This document shows, piece after piece, positions 38,975 through 46,295 of a stretch of 46,295 bases of DNA. The notes below the pieces were generated by a model, which saw only the letters and a program-made list of their open reading frames with translations, was not told the origin of the DNA and ran no database searches. The translations under genes and the position numbers were made by a program. The DNA comes from Bacteroidales bacterium (GTDB lineage Bacteria; Bacteroidota; Bacteroidia; Bacteroidales; UBA932): contig JAFZRV010000005.1 of NCBI GenBank assembly GCA_017619655.1, positions 1-46,295 of the forward strand, written 5' to 3'. Every line of letters starts with the position of its first letter. The first letter of the stretch is position 1.

Positions 38975-41506
38975 ATGAAAAGGAAATTTGTATCGCTGAT
39001 CGGAGCCATCCTGCTGTTGACGCCGGCTGTGGCGCAGGTGACAGGGTCGGTTCCCGTGGAGGTGGACTACAACAGCCCCAAGACCTACGTGGTCGGGGGT
39101 GTTCGTGTTTCTGGTACGAAATATCTGGGTGAAAGTCAGCTGCTTTCGGTGCTGGGCATCCGCCCGGGCGACACCGTGACGGTGCCGGGCGACGAGGTGT
39201 CGGCCGCCATCAAGCGCATCTGGCTGCAGGGCGCCGCTTCGAACATCGGCTTCTATGTGGATTCCGTCAGCGCCGGCCAGGATACCGCCTGGTTCCGGCT
39301 TGACCTGCAGGAACGGCCCCGCGTCGTTTCCTGGAGCTACCGCGGCATCAAGAACAGCGAGCGCGACGACCTCAAGGAGAAACTCAATCTTCGCCGTGCG
39401 ACCCCGCTTTCCGAATACGTGAAAGCCTCTTCCATCAAGACCATCAAGGACTATTTCAAGGAGAAAGGCTTCGCCGACGTGGACGTCGAAATCGAAGTGG
39501 CCAACGACACCGTCATCCGCAACGCGGTCCGCGTCACCTTCGACATCTACAAGGGCAAGAAACTGAAGGTCAAACAGATTTCCTACGAAGGCAACGACGA
39601 GATCTCGAAGTTCAAGCTCGACCGCTCCATGAAGAAGACCAAGGACGCCAAATGGTACAACCTCTTCTCCTCGAAGAAGTTCCAGGAGAGCGAGTACGCC
39701 GGCGACAAGGAGAAACTCCTGGAAGTCTTCAACGAGGCGGGCTACCGCGACGCCAAGATCGTGAGCGATTCGCTCTACCGTTTCCCGGAGGACGGGCGGC
39801 TCGGCATCCACTTCAAGATCGACAAGGGCCAGAAATACTATTTCCGCAACATCACCTGGACCGGCAACTCCGAATACACGGAAGACGTGCTGAACGACGT
39901 GCTCCGCATCAAGAAGGGCGACGTCTACGACGTGGTGACCATGGAGAAGCGCCTCTATTCCGGCGAGAAGGAGGGAGACATCTCCATCCGCAAGCTCTAC
40001 AGCGACAACGGCTTCCTCTTCTTCAACGTCACGCCGGTCGAACTGAGCATCGAAGGCGACTCCGTCGACGTGGAGATGCGCATCGTCGAGGGCAAGCCCG
40101 CGACCTTCAACAACATCATCGTCAACGGCAACACCATCACCAACGAGAAAGTGGTCCGCCGCGCCGTCTTCACGCGCCCGGGCTATCTCTTCCGCCAGAC
40201 CGACTTCGAGCGCTCTGTGCGCGAGATTTCCTCGATGGGCCATTTCGACGCGGAGTACGCCGTCGACCCGGCGAAGGGCTACACCATCATCCCGAACTCC
40301 GTCAACAATACCGTCGATATCGCCTACAACGTGCAGGAAAAGGCCAACAGCCAGCTGGAGCTCTCCGGCGGCTGGGGCAACCGCATGTTCGTCGGCACCG
40401 TGGGCGTGAGCTTCAACAACTTCTCGACCGCCAACTTCTTCAAGAAGGAGGCCTGGCGCCCCGTCCCGCTCGGCGACGCCCAGACGCTCTCCCTCCGTTT
40501 CCAGACCAACGGTTCCTACTACACGGCCTTCACGGCCAACTTCGTGGAGCCCTGGCTCACGGGCAAGAAGCCGACCTCCCTCAACATCTCGGCCTACTTC
40601 ACCCGCCAGACCAACTCCTATTCGACCTATTACTACCAGGTGCTGAACGACGACCAGTACATGGAGATTTTCGGCGCCGCGGTGGGCATCGGTACCCGCC
40701 TGAAATGGCCCGACAACTATTTCGTCCTGTACAACTCGCTCAACTGGCAGTCGTACAACCTGCAGGACTGGAACTACTACTTCATCTACTCGACGGGCCG
40801 TTCGCACAATATCAGCTGGCAGACCACCCTGTCGCGCAACTCTACCGACCAGTCGATCTACCCGCGCCAAGGCGTCGACCTGAGCTTCTCGCTGCAGCTG
40901 ACCCCGCCGTGGTCGCTCCTGCGCAAGGGCGGCAGCAGCATCGACTACAACTCGATGAGCGTGCAGGACCATTACCGCTGGATCGAGTACCACAAATGGA
41001 CCTTCAAGGGATCGATCTACACCCGTCTGGTGGGCGACCTGGTCCTGATGACCCGCGCACAGTTCGGCTTCCTGGGCTACTACAACAAGAAATGGGGCTA
41101 CTCGCCGTTCGAGGGCTTCATCCTGGGCGGCGACGGCATGTCGGGCTACAACACCTACGGCAACGAGGTGATCGGCCTGCGCGGTTACGAGAACTACTCC
41201 CTGACGCCGTATGTCAACGGCGCCTATGCCGGTAACGTATACGACAAGTTCACCGTCGAGCTCCGCTACCCGGTGATCATGCAGCCGAGTTCCACCATCT
41301 TCGCCCTCGTCTTCCTGGAGGGCGGTAACTGCTGGTCGGACATCCGCGACTTCAATCCGTTCCAGATCAAGCGTTCGGCCGGCGTGGGCCTCCGCGTCTT
41401 CCTGCCGGTGGTCGGCTTGCTCGGCATCGACTGGGGCTACGGCTTCGACACGGCGCCCGGCAACGACAAGAGCCACTTCCATTTCCTGATCGGACAACAA
41501 TTCTAA
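38975..41506 (+). CDS. bamA: Outer membrane protein assembly factor BamA
   Basis: An 843-residue Omp85 protein. The start at 38975 gives a signal peptide, MKRKFVSLIGAILLLTPAVA, cleaved before QVTG. Five POTRA-type repeats span about residues 35-450 (for example YVVGGVRVSGTKYLGE, KVKQISYEGNDEISKFKL, YYFRNITWTGNSEYTEDVL, TFNNIIVNGNTITNEKVV), followed by the 16-strand barrel (about 465-843) with NISWQTTLSRNSTDQSIYPR, the barrel RGY motif (GLRGYEN) and a C-terminal strand ending in Phe (FLIGQQF). It folds outer-membrane proteins together with BamD. Two Skp genes follow directly. Confidence 0.97.
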   Translation: MKRKFVSLIGAILLLTPAVAQVTGSVPVEVDYNSPKTYVVGGVRVSGTKYLGESQLLSVLGIRPGDTVTVPGDEVSAAIKRIWLQGAASNIGFYVDSVSAGQDTAWFRLDLQERPRVVSWSYRGIKNSERDDLKEKLNLRRATPLSEYVKASSIKTIKDYFKEKGFADVDVEIEVANDTVIRNAVRVTFDIYKGKKLKVKQISYEGNDEISKFKLDRSMKKTKDAKWYNLFSSKKFQESEYAGDKEKLLEVFNEAGYRDAKIVSDSLYRFPEDGRLGIHFKIDKGQKYYFRNITWTGNSEYTEDVLNDVLRIKKGDVYDVVTMEKRLYSGEKEGDISIRKLYSDNGFLFFNVTPVELSIEGDSVDVEMRIVEGKPATFNNIIVNGNTITNEKVVRRAVFTRPGYLFRQTDFERSVREISSMGHFDAEYAVDPAKGYTIIPNSVNNTVDIAYNVQEKANSQLELSGGWGNRMFVGTVGVSFNNFSTANFFKKEAWRPVPLGDAQTLSLRFQTNGSYYTAFTANFVEPWLTGKKPTSLNISAYFTRQTNSYSTYYYQVLNDDQYMEIFGAAVGIGTRLKWPDNYFVLYNSLNWQSYNLQDWNYYFIYSTGRSHNISWQTTLSRNSTDQSIYPRQGVDLSFSLQLTPPWSLLRKGGSSIDYNSMSVQDHYRWIEYHKWTFKGSIYTRLVGDLVLMTRAQFGFLGYYNKKWGYSPFEGFILGGDGMSGYNTYGNEVIGLRGYENYSLTPYVNGAYAGNVYDKFTVELRYPVIMQPSSTIFALVFLEGGNCWSDIRDFNPFQIKRSAGVGLRVFLPVVGLLGIDWGYGFDTAPGNDKSHFHFLIGQQF

Positions 41507-41516
41507 CCTGACTGTT

Positions 41517-42032
41517 ATGAAGAAGTTTATCATCGCCCTCGGTGTCCTGCTGGCCAGTTTCTCGCTGGCAGATGCCCAGAAGGTGGCATATGTGAATACC
41601 GAGACCATCCTGGCCTCCATCCCGGCCTACGAAGCCGCGCAGGTCGCGCTCGAAACCCTCGCCGACAAGTATAAAGCCGCCGTCGAGACCGAGCTCGGCA
41701 AGGTCGAGGCCCTGTACCAGAACTACCAGAACACGCGTCACTCGATGACCGCGCAGCAGCGGCAGAGCGCCGAGAACGAGATCATCGCCAAGGAGCGCGT
41801 GGCCCAGGAAAAACAGAAGATTTATTTCGGCGAGGACGGCATCATGGCCAAGAAAGCCGAAGAACTGATCGATCCCATCCGCAAGGACGTGGAGAAAGCC
41901 ATCGAATACGTGGCCCGCAGCGAGGGCTACGACCTGGTCATCGACGTGGCCGCCCTGCAGGGAGTGGTCTACAAGAACGAATCGCTCGATTTAAGTCGAA
42001 AGGTTGTTGACCGTTATTTTGAAAATCGTTAA
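41517..42032 (+). CDS. Skp/OmpH-family periplasmic chaperone, first copy
   Basis: A 171-residue protein: signal peptide MKKFIIALGVLLASFSLADA, then QKVAYVNTETILASIPAY, a coiled coil (about 40-125) and the C-terminal YDLVIDVAALQGVVYKNESLDLS that belongs to the Skp trimerisation body. It should bind unfolded outer-membrane proteins on the way to BamA, encoded 10 nt upstream. Its stop codon forms the first three bases of the -7 box of the next ompH gene. Confidence 0.92.
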   Translation: MKKFIIALGVLLASFSLADAQKVAYVNTETILASIPAYEAAQVALETLADKYKAAVETELGKVEALYQNYQNTRHSMTAQQRQSAENEIIAKERVAQEKQKIYFGEDGIMAKKAEELIDPIRKDVEKAIEYVARSEGYDLVIDVAALQGVVYKNESLDLSRKVVDRYFENR

Positions 42033-42037
42033 CTTTG
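42030..42037 (+). promoter_or_regulatory. -7 box overlapping the stop codon of the first ompH gene
   Basis: TAACTTTG fits TAnnTTTG; its TAA is the stop codon of the upstream gene. It lies 20 nt before the next start codon. Confidence 0.55.
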
Positions 42038-42057
42038 ATAATCCAAAATTGAAAGAA

Positions 42058-42621
42058 ATGAAAAAAATCGTACTTCTTGCTTTTTGTGTACTCTCGTTCG
42101 CTGCGCTTTCGCAGGCGCAGAACCTCAAGTTCGGACACATCAACACGAATGAGCTCATCAGCCTCATGAGCGAGCGGGATTCCGCTGTGGTCAAGCTTCA
42201 GGCGTACCAGAACGATCTGATCGAGACGCTCGAGGGAATGGAGACCGAGTACAACAACAAGGTGAATGAGTATCAGCGTAAGAGCAACGAATGGGCGCCG
42301 GTGGTGCTCGAGACCAAGCAGCGCGAGCTGCAGGAACTCGGACAGCGCATGCAGCAGTTCCAGCAGACCGCCCAGCAGGAGATGGCCCAGATGCAGCAGG
42401 TGCTGATGCAGCCGGTGGTGGAGAAGGCCCAGAACGCCCTCACGAAGATCGCCAAGGCCAACAACCTGGTCTATGTCTTCGACCTCTCGGCCGGTTCGGT
42501 CATCTATTATGACGACGCCGTGAGCCTCGACCTGCTCCCGCTGGCCAAGAAGGAGCTGGGCATTCCCGCCGAGAAGGTGGCCCCGACGCAGTTGGGCAAC
42601 GAAAACGGACAAACCAACTAA
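42058..42621 (+). CDS. Skp/OmpH-family periplasmic chaperone, second copy
   Basis: A 187-residue protein with signal peptide MKKIVLLAFCVLSFAALSQA, then QNLKFGHINTNELISLM, a Gln/Met/Glu-rich coiled coil (about 45-135) and YVFDLSAGSVIYYDDAVSLD at the end of the Skp body. The start at 42058 is chosen for the signal peptide. Tandem ompH genes behind bamA are usual in Bacteroidota. In many relatives murI follows; here korA follows. Confidence 0.92.
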   Translation: MKKIVLLAFCVLSFAALSQAQNLKFGHINTNELISLMSERDSAVVKLQAYQNDLIETLEGMETEYNNKVNEYQRKSNEWAPVVLETKQRELQELGQRMQQFQQTAQQEMAQMQQVLMQPVVEKAQNALTKIAKANNLVYVFDLSAGSVIYYDDAVSLDLLPLAKKELGIPAEKVAPTQLGNENGQTN

Positions 42622-42633
42622 CCCTAAAATACC

Positions 42634-42641
42634 TAACTTTA
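42634..42641 (+). promoter_or_regulatory. Possible variant -7 box for korA
   Basis: TAACTTTA, one base off TAnnTTTG, ends 4 nt before the korA ATG. Confidence 0.25.
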
Positions 42642-42645
42642 ACCT

Positions 42646-44478
42646 ATGCAACATAAAGTAATTGACACCCAAGATGTTGTAATTAGGTTTTGTGGAGATT
42701 CGGGCGATGGAATGCAGCTGACGGGCACCCTGTTCGCTGACGCGTCTGCCTTGTACGGCAACGAGATTTCCACCTTCCCCGATTATCCGGCAGAAATCCG
42801 CGCACCGCACGGAACAGTCTCCGGCGTATCCGGCTTCCAGGTCCACATCGGATCGAACGAGGTCAACACGCCCGGAGATTTTTGTGATGTGCTGGTGGCC
42901 ATGAACCCTGCCGCCCTTCGCGCCAACGCCAAATGGGCCAAACCGACTGCAACCATCATCATCGACACCGACACGTTCGATGAAGCGCTCATCCAGAGAG
43001 CTGGTTACGCCACGCTGGACCCGATCACGGAACTTCGGATCGAGGACCGGAATATCATCTATTCACCCATCACGACGCTGACCAAGGAGAGCCTCAAGGA
43101 CAGCGGCATGGACCAGAAGGCCATCGTGCGTTGCAAGAACATGTTCACGCTCGGCATGTGCTTCTACATGTTCAACCGCCCGCTGGAGTACACCTACGCG
43201 TACCTGGAGAAGAAGTTCAAGAAGAAACCGGCGCTCATCGAGCCCAACAAGAAGGTGCTCTTCGACGGCTACAACTACGCCGCCAACATCCAGGCCATTG
43301 CCAACACCTATACGGTGAAGCCGGCCAAGCAGGAAAAAGGCGTGTACCGCAACATCAGCGGTAACCAGGCCACCGCATGGGGCCTGATCGCCGCCTCCGA
43401 GAAGAGCGGACGCCCGCTCTTCTGCGGTTCCTACCCGATCACCCCGGCCACGGCCATCCTCGAGGAACTCGCCATCCACAAGAACCTCGGCGTGAAGACG
43501 CTGCAGGCGGAAGACGAGATCGCGGGCATCTGCACCGCCATCGGTGCGGCCTATGCCGGCAACTTCGCCGTCACGACGACCTCCGGTCCGGGCCTCTCGC
43601 TCAAGAGCGAGGCGCTGGGCCTGGCCATGATCACCGAGCTTCCGCTCGTGCTGGTCGACGTGCAGCGCAGCGGCCCGTCCACAGGCATCCCGACCAAGAC
43701 CGAGCAGACCGACCTGGTGCAGGCCCTCTACGGCCGCAACGGTGAATGCCCGATCGCCGTGGTCGCCGCCCACTCGCCGAGCCACTGCTTCGACGCCGCC
43801 TTTTACGCCGGCAAGTACGCCATGGAGCACATGATGCCGGTCATCCTCCTCACCGAGGGTTTCCTGGGCAACGGCAGCGAGCCGTGGAAGATTCCTTCCA
43901 TGAAAGATTATCCCGCCATCAAGCCGCCGGTGATCGACAAGTGCGAAGGCGCCTTCAAGCCCTTCGAGCGCGATCCCGAGTCCTACGCCCGCAAGTGGGC
44001 GTTCCCGGGCAAAGCCGGCCTGGAGCACCGCGTCGGCGGTCTGGAGAAGAACACCGCCGGTGTCATCTCCTCCGACCCTGAGAACCACGCGAAGATGGTC
44101 GCCGAGCGTGCCGAGAAAGTCGCCCGCCTGGCCAACTATATCCCCGAGCAGAAGGTCATCGGCCCTGAAGAGGCCGAGGTCCTGATCGTGGGCTGGGGCG
44201 GCACCTTCGGCCACCTCTACACCGCGCTGCACGAACTGCAGGATGAAGGCAAGAGCGTGGCCCTCTGCCACTTCGACTTCATCAACCCGCTGCCGAAGAA
44301 CACCGCCGACATCTTCGCCCGCTACAAGAAGATCATCGTGTGCGAGCTCAACAGCGGCCAGTTCGCCGACTACCTGCGCGCCAAGCTGCCGCAGTTCAGC
44401 TATCTGCAGTACAACAAGGTCCAGGGTCAGCCTTTCATCGTGAAGGAGATCGTGGACGCCGTCAACGAAATTCTTTAA
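42646..44478 (+). CDS. korA: 2-oxoacid:ferredoxin oxidoreductase, fused gamma-alpha subunit
   Basis: A 610-residue subunit in which the gamma domain (about residues 8-185, FCGDSGDGMQLTG) is fused ahead of the alpha domains (about 225-610), with CGSYPITPATAILEEL, TTSGPGLSLKSEALG and QRSGPSTGIPTKTEQ. With KorB it oxidises a 2-oxoacid to acyl-CoA using ferredoxin, or runs in reverse to fix CO2. 2-Oxoglutarate/succinyl-CoA is the likeliest substrate, from the fused layout and the adjacent glutamate dehydrogenase gene, but branched-chain 2-oxoacids cannot be excluded. No small ferredoxin subunit gene (korD) is seen next to it. It is in an operon with korB, 15 nt downstream. Confidence 0.92.
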   Translation: MQHKVIDTQDVVIRFCGDSGDGMQLTGTLFADASALYGNEISTFPDYPAEIRAPHGTVSGVSGFQVHIGSNEVNTPGDFCDVLVAMNPAALRANAKWAKPTATIIIDTDTFDEALIQRAGYATLDPITELRIEDRNIIYSPITTLTKESLKDSGMDQKAIVRCKNMFTLGMCFYMFNRPLEYTYAYLEKKFKKKPALIEPNKKVLFDGYNYAANIQAIANTYTVKPAKQEKGVYRNISGNQATAWGLIAASEKSGRPLFCGSYPITPATAILEELAIHKNLGVKTLQAEDEIAGICTAIGAAYAGNFAVTTTSGPGLSLKSEALGLAMITELPLVLVDVQRSGPSTGIPTKTEQTDLVQALYGRNGECPIAVVAAHSPSHCFDAAFYAGKYAMEHMMPVILLTEGFLGNGSEPWKIPSMKDYPAIKPPVIDKCEGAFKPFERDPESYARKWAFPGKAGLEHRVGGLEKNTAGVISSDPENHAKMVAERAEKVARLANYIPEQKVIGPEEAEVLIVGWGGTFGHLYTALHELQDEGKSVALCHFDFINPLPKNTADIFARYKKIIVCELNSGQFADYLRAKLPQFSYLQYNKVQGQPFIVKEIVDAVNEIL

Positions 44479-44493
44479 CGGGAGGGAAGCATC

Positions 44494-45510
<1,017 letters not shown>

Positions 45511-45557
45511 ACAAAGACACAAACCAATCTAACCCAATAGTTTAACAATTTTTCCAA

Positions 45558-45565
45558 TAATTTTA
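45558..45565 (+). promoter_or_regulatory. Possible variant -7 box for gdhA
   Basis: TAATTTTA, one base off TAnnTTTG, ends 8 nt before the gdhA ATG in an AT-rich 63-bp gap. Confidence 0.3.
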
Positions 45566-45573
45566 CAACAACT

Positions 45574-46295
45574 ATGAAAGTAGCTGAAATTATGGCGAAC
45601 CTCGAGCGGAAGCATCCTGGCGAGAGCGAATATCTCCAGGCTGTCCGCGAGGTCCTCGACTCCATCGAGGAAGTGTACAACCAGCATCCTGAGTTCGAAA
45701 AGGCACAGATCGTCGAGCGTATGGTCGAACCCGACCGTATCTTCACGTTCCGCGTGACCTGGGTCGACGATGCCGGCAAGGTGCAGACCAACCTTGGTTA
45801 TCGCATCCAGTTCAACAGCGCGATCGGCCCGTACAAGGGCGGTCTCCGCTTCCACAAGGCTGTGACTCCTTCGATGCTGAAGTTCCTCGGCTTCGAGCAG
45901 ACTTTCAAGAATGCCCTGACGACCCTCCCGATGGGTGGTGCGAAGGGTGGTTCCGATTTCGACCCGGTCGGCAAGAGCAACGACGAGATCATGCGTTTCT
46001 GCCAGGCCTTCATGACCGAACTCTGGCAGTGCATCGGCCCGGACCAGGATGTCCCCGCCGGTGACGTCGGTGTCGGCGGCCGCGAGATCGGTTATCTCTA
46101 CGGTATGTACAAGAAGCTCGCGCGTGAGTACAACACGGGCGTGCTGACCGGCAAGGGTGCTACCTGGGGCGGTTCGATCCTCCGTCCGGAAGCTACCGGT
46201 TTCGGTGCCCTCTACTTCACCCAGAACCTGCTGCACAAGGCTGGCAAGGACATCAAGGGCTGCACCGTGGCTCTCTCCGGCTTCGGCAACGTGGC
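45574..46295 (+). CDS. gdhA: Glutamate dehydrogenase, hexameric class I (3' part outside window)
   Basis: The first 240 codons are present. PYKGGLRFHKAVTPSM contains the substrate-binding Lys88, PMGGAKGGSDFDP the catalytic Lys124, and VPAGDVGVGGREIGYLYG plus GKGATWGGSILRPEATGFG are family hallmarks. The NAD(P) fold begins at VALSGFGNVA at the edge. The enzyme interconverts 2-oxoglutarate plus ammonia and glutamate; the sequence looks like the NADP-type used for ammonia assimilation in Bacteroides, but cofactor choice needs the missing part. It follows korAB, which shares 2-oxoglutarate. Confidence 0.95.
   Translation, partial: MKVAEIMANLERKHPGESEYLQAVREVLDSIEEVYNQHPEFEKAQIVERMVEPDRIFTFRVTWVDDAGKVQTNLGYRIQFNSAIGPYKGGLRFHKAVTPSMLKFLGFEQTFKNALTTLPMGGAKGGSDFDPVGKSNDEIMRFCQAFMTELWQCIGPDQDVPAGDVGVGGREIGYLYGMYKKLAREYNTGVLTGKGATWGGSILRPEATGFGALYFTQNLLHKAGKDIKGCTVALSGFGNV

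Noticed and set aside
38957-41620. An 887-codon open frame antisense to bamA, and similar long antisense frames at 43063-45522 and 4239-5843
   Set aside because: They lie wholly opposite well-conserved genes, translate to His/Val/Asp/Glu-rich sequences with no recognisable domain, and are what high-GC codon usage produces on the opposite strand.

Overview
The window is gene-dense chromosomal DNA from a member of the Bacteroidota, most likely an uncultured Bacteroidales with high GC content. The evidence is the Bacteroidota-type -7 promoter box TAnnTTTG in front of many genes, few clear Shine-Dalgarno sites, lipoproteins with Bacteroidota-style lipoboxes, an Rpb6-like RNA polymerase omega subunit, a tRNA gene without encoded CCA, and family-typical gene orders (pdxJ/nadK, uppS-bamA-ompH-ompH, bamD-rpoZ). 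I see no plasmid, phage, insertion sequence, CRISPR array or defence system. The content is mostly housekeeping and envelope biogenesis.

Layout. 1-6982: a truncated CoA-transferase, a GH3 lipoprotein glycosidase, prfA, then a divergent pair of envelope genes (a membrane-anchored UDP-sugar 4,6-dehydratase and an MltD-like lytic transglycosylase). 7003-13937: an S9 serine peptidase resembling plant chloroplast glutamyl endopeptidase, rpsA, an unusually short RNase Z and a CtpA-type S41 protease. 13900-19877 (minus): mltG, a GH73/LysM hydrolase, a BaiN/HI0933-type flavoprotein, a class C beta-lactamase-fold lipoprotein and mnmA. 19895-25650: the SRP RNA, cdd, a DUF3298 lipoprotein, GH2, galM, a Tat-exported Fe-S aldo/keto reductase and tRNA-Phe. 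25699-34291: priA, a glycerophosphodiesterase, a Gate-domain membrane protein, trxB, bamD, rpoZ, recN and nagB. 34272-42621: a LysM/periplasmic-binding protein, a Skp-like protein and pdxJ, with the divergent nadK-uppS-bamA-ompH-ompH run. 42646-46295: korA-korB and the start of gdhA, which share 2-oxoglutarate as a substrate.

The genes form several functional groups. BamA, BamD and three Skp/OmpH-like proteins serve outer-membrane protein assembly. UppS, MltG, the MltD-like enzyme, the GH73 enzyme and the LpoA-like LysM protein act on peptidoglycan synthesis or remodelling. MnmA, RNase Z, tRNA-Phe, prfA, rpsA and the SRP RNA belong to translation and targeting.

The most unusual signal is a pair of related palindromic elements about 13 kb apart in opposite orientation. 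One lies in the intergenic region before trxB (core 29632-29688). The other lies inside the flavoprotein gene (core 16276-16333, full palindrome 16261-16351) and is translated in frame. By hand alignment the cores match at 47 of 58 columns, and one stem base pair has changed in a compensatory way. This looks like a small dispersed palindromic repeat family that can enter coding sequence. Other points of note are an RNase Z that appears to lack the tRNA-binding flexible arm, several -7 boxes so close to start codons that the mRNAs should be nearly leaderless, a perfectly symmetrical divergent promoter between pdxJ and nadK, and intrinsic terminators embedded in the coding sequence of convergent neighbours. 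Apart from the palindromic elements I found no candidate for a new multi-gene system.
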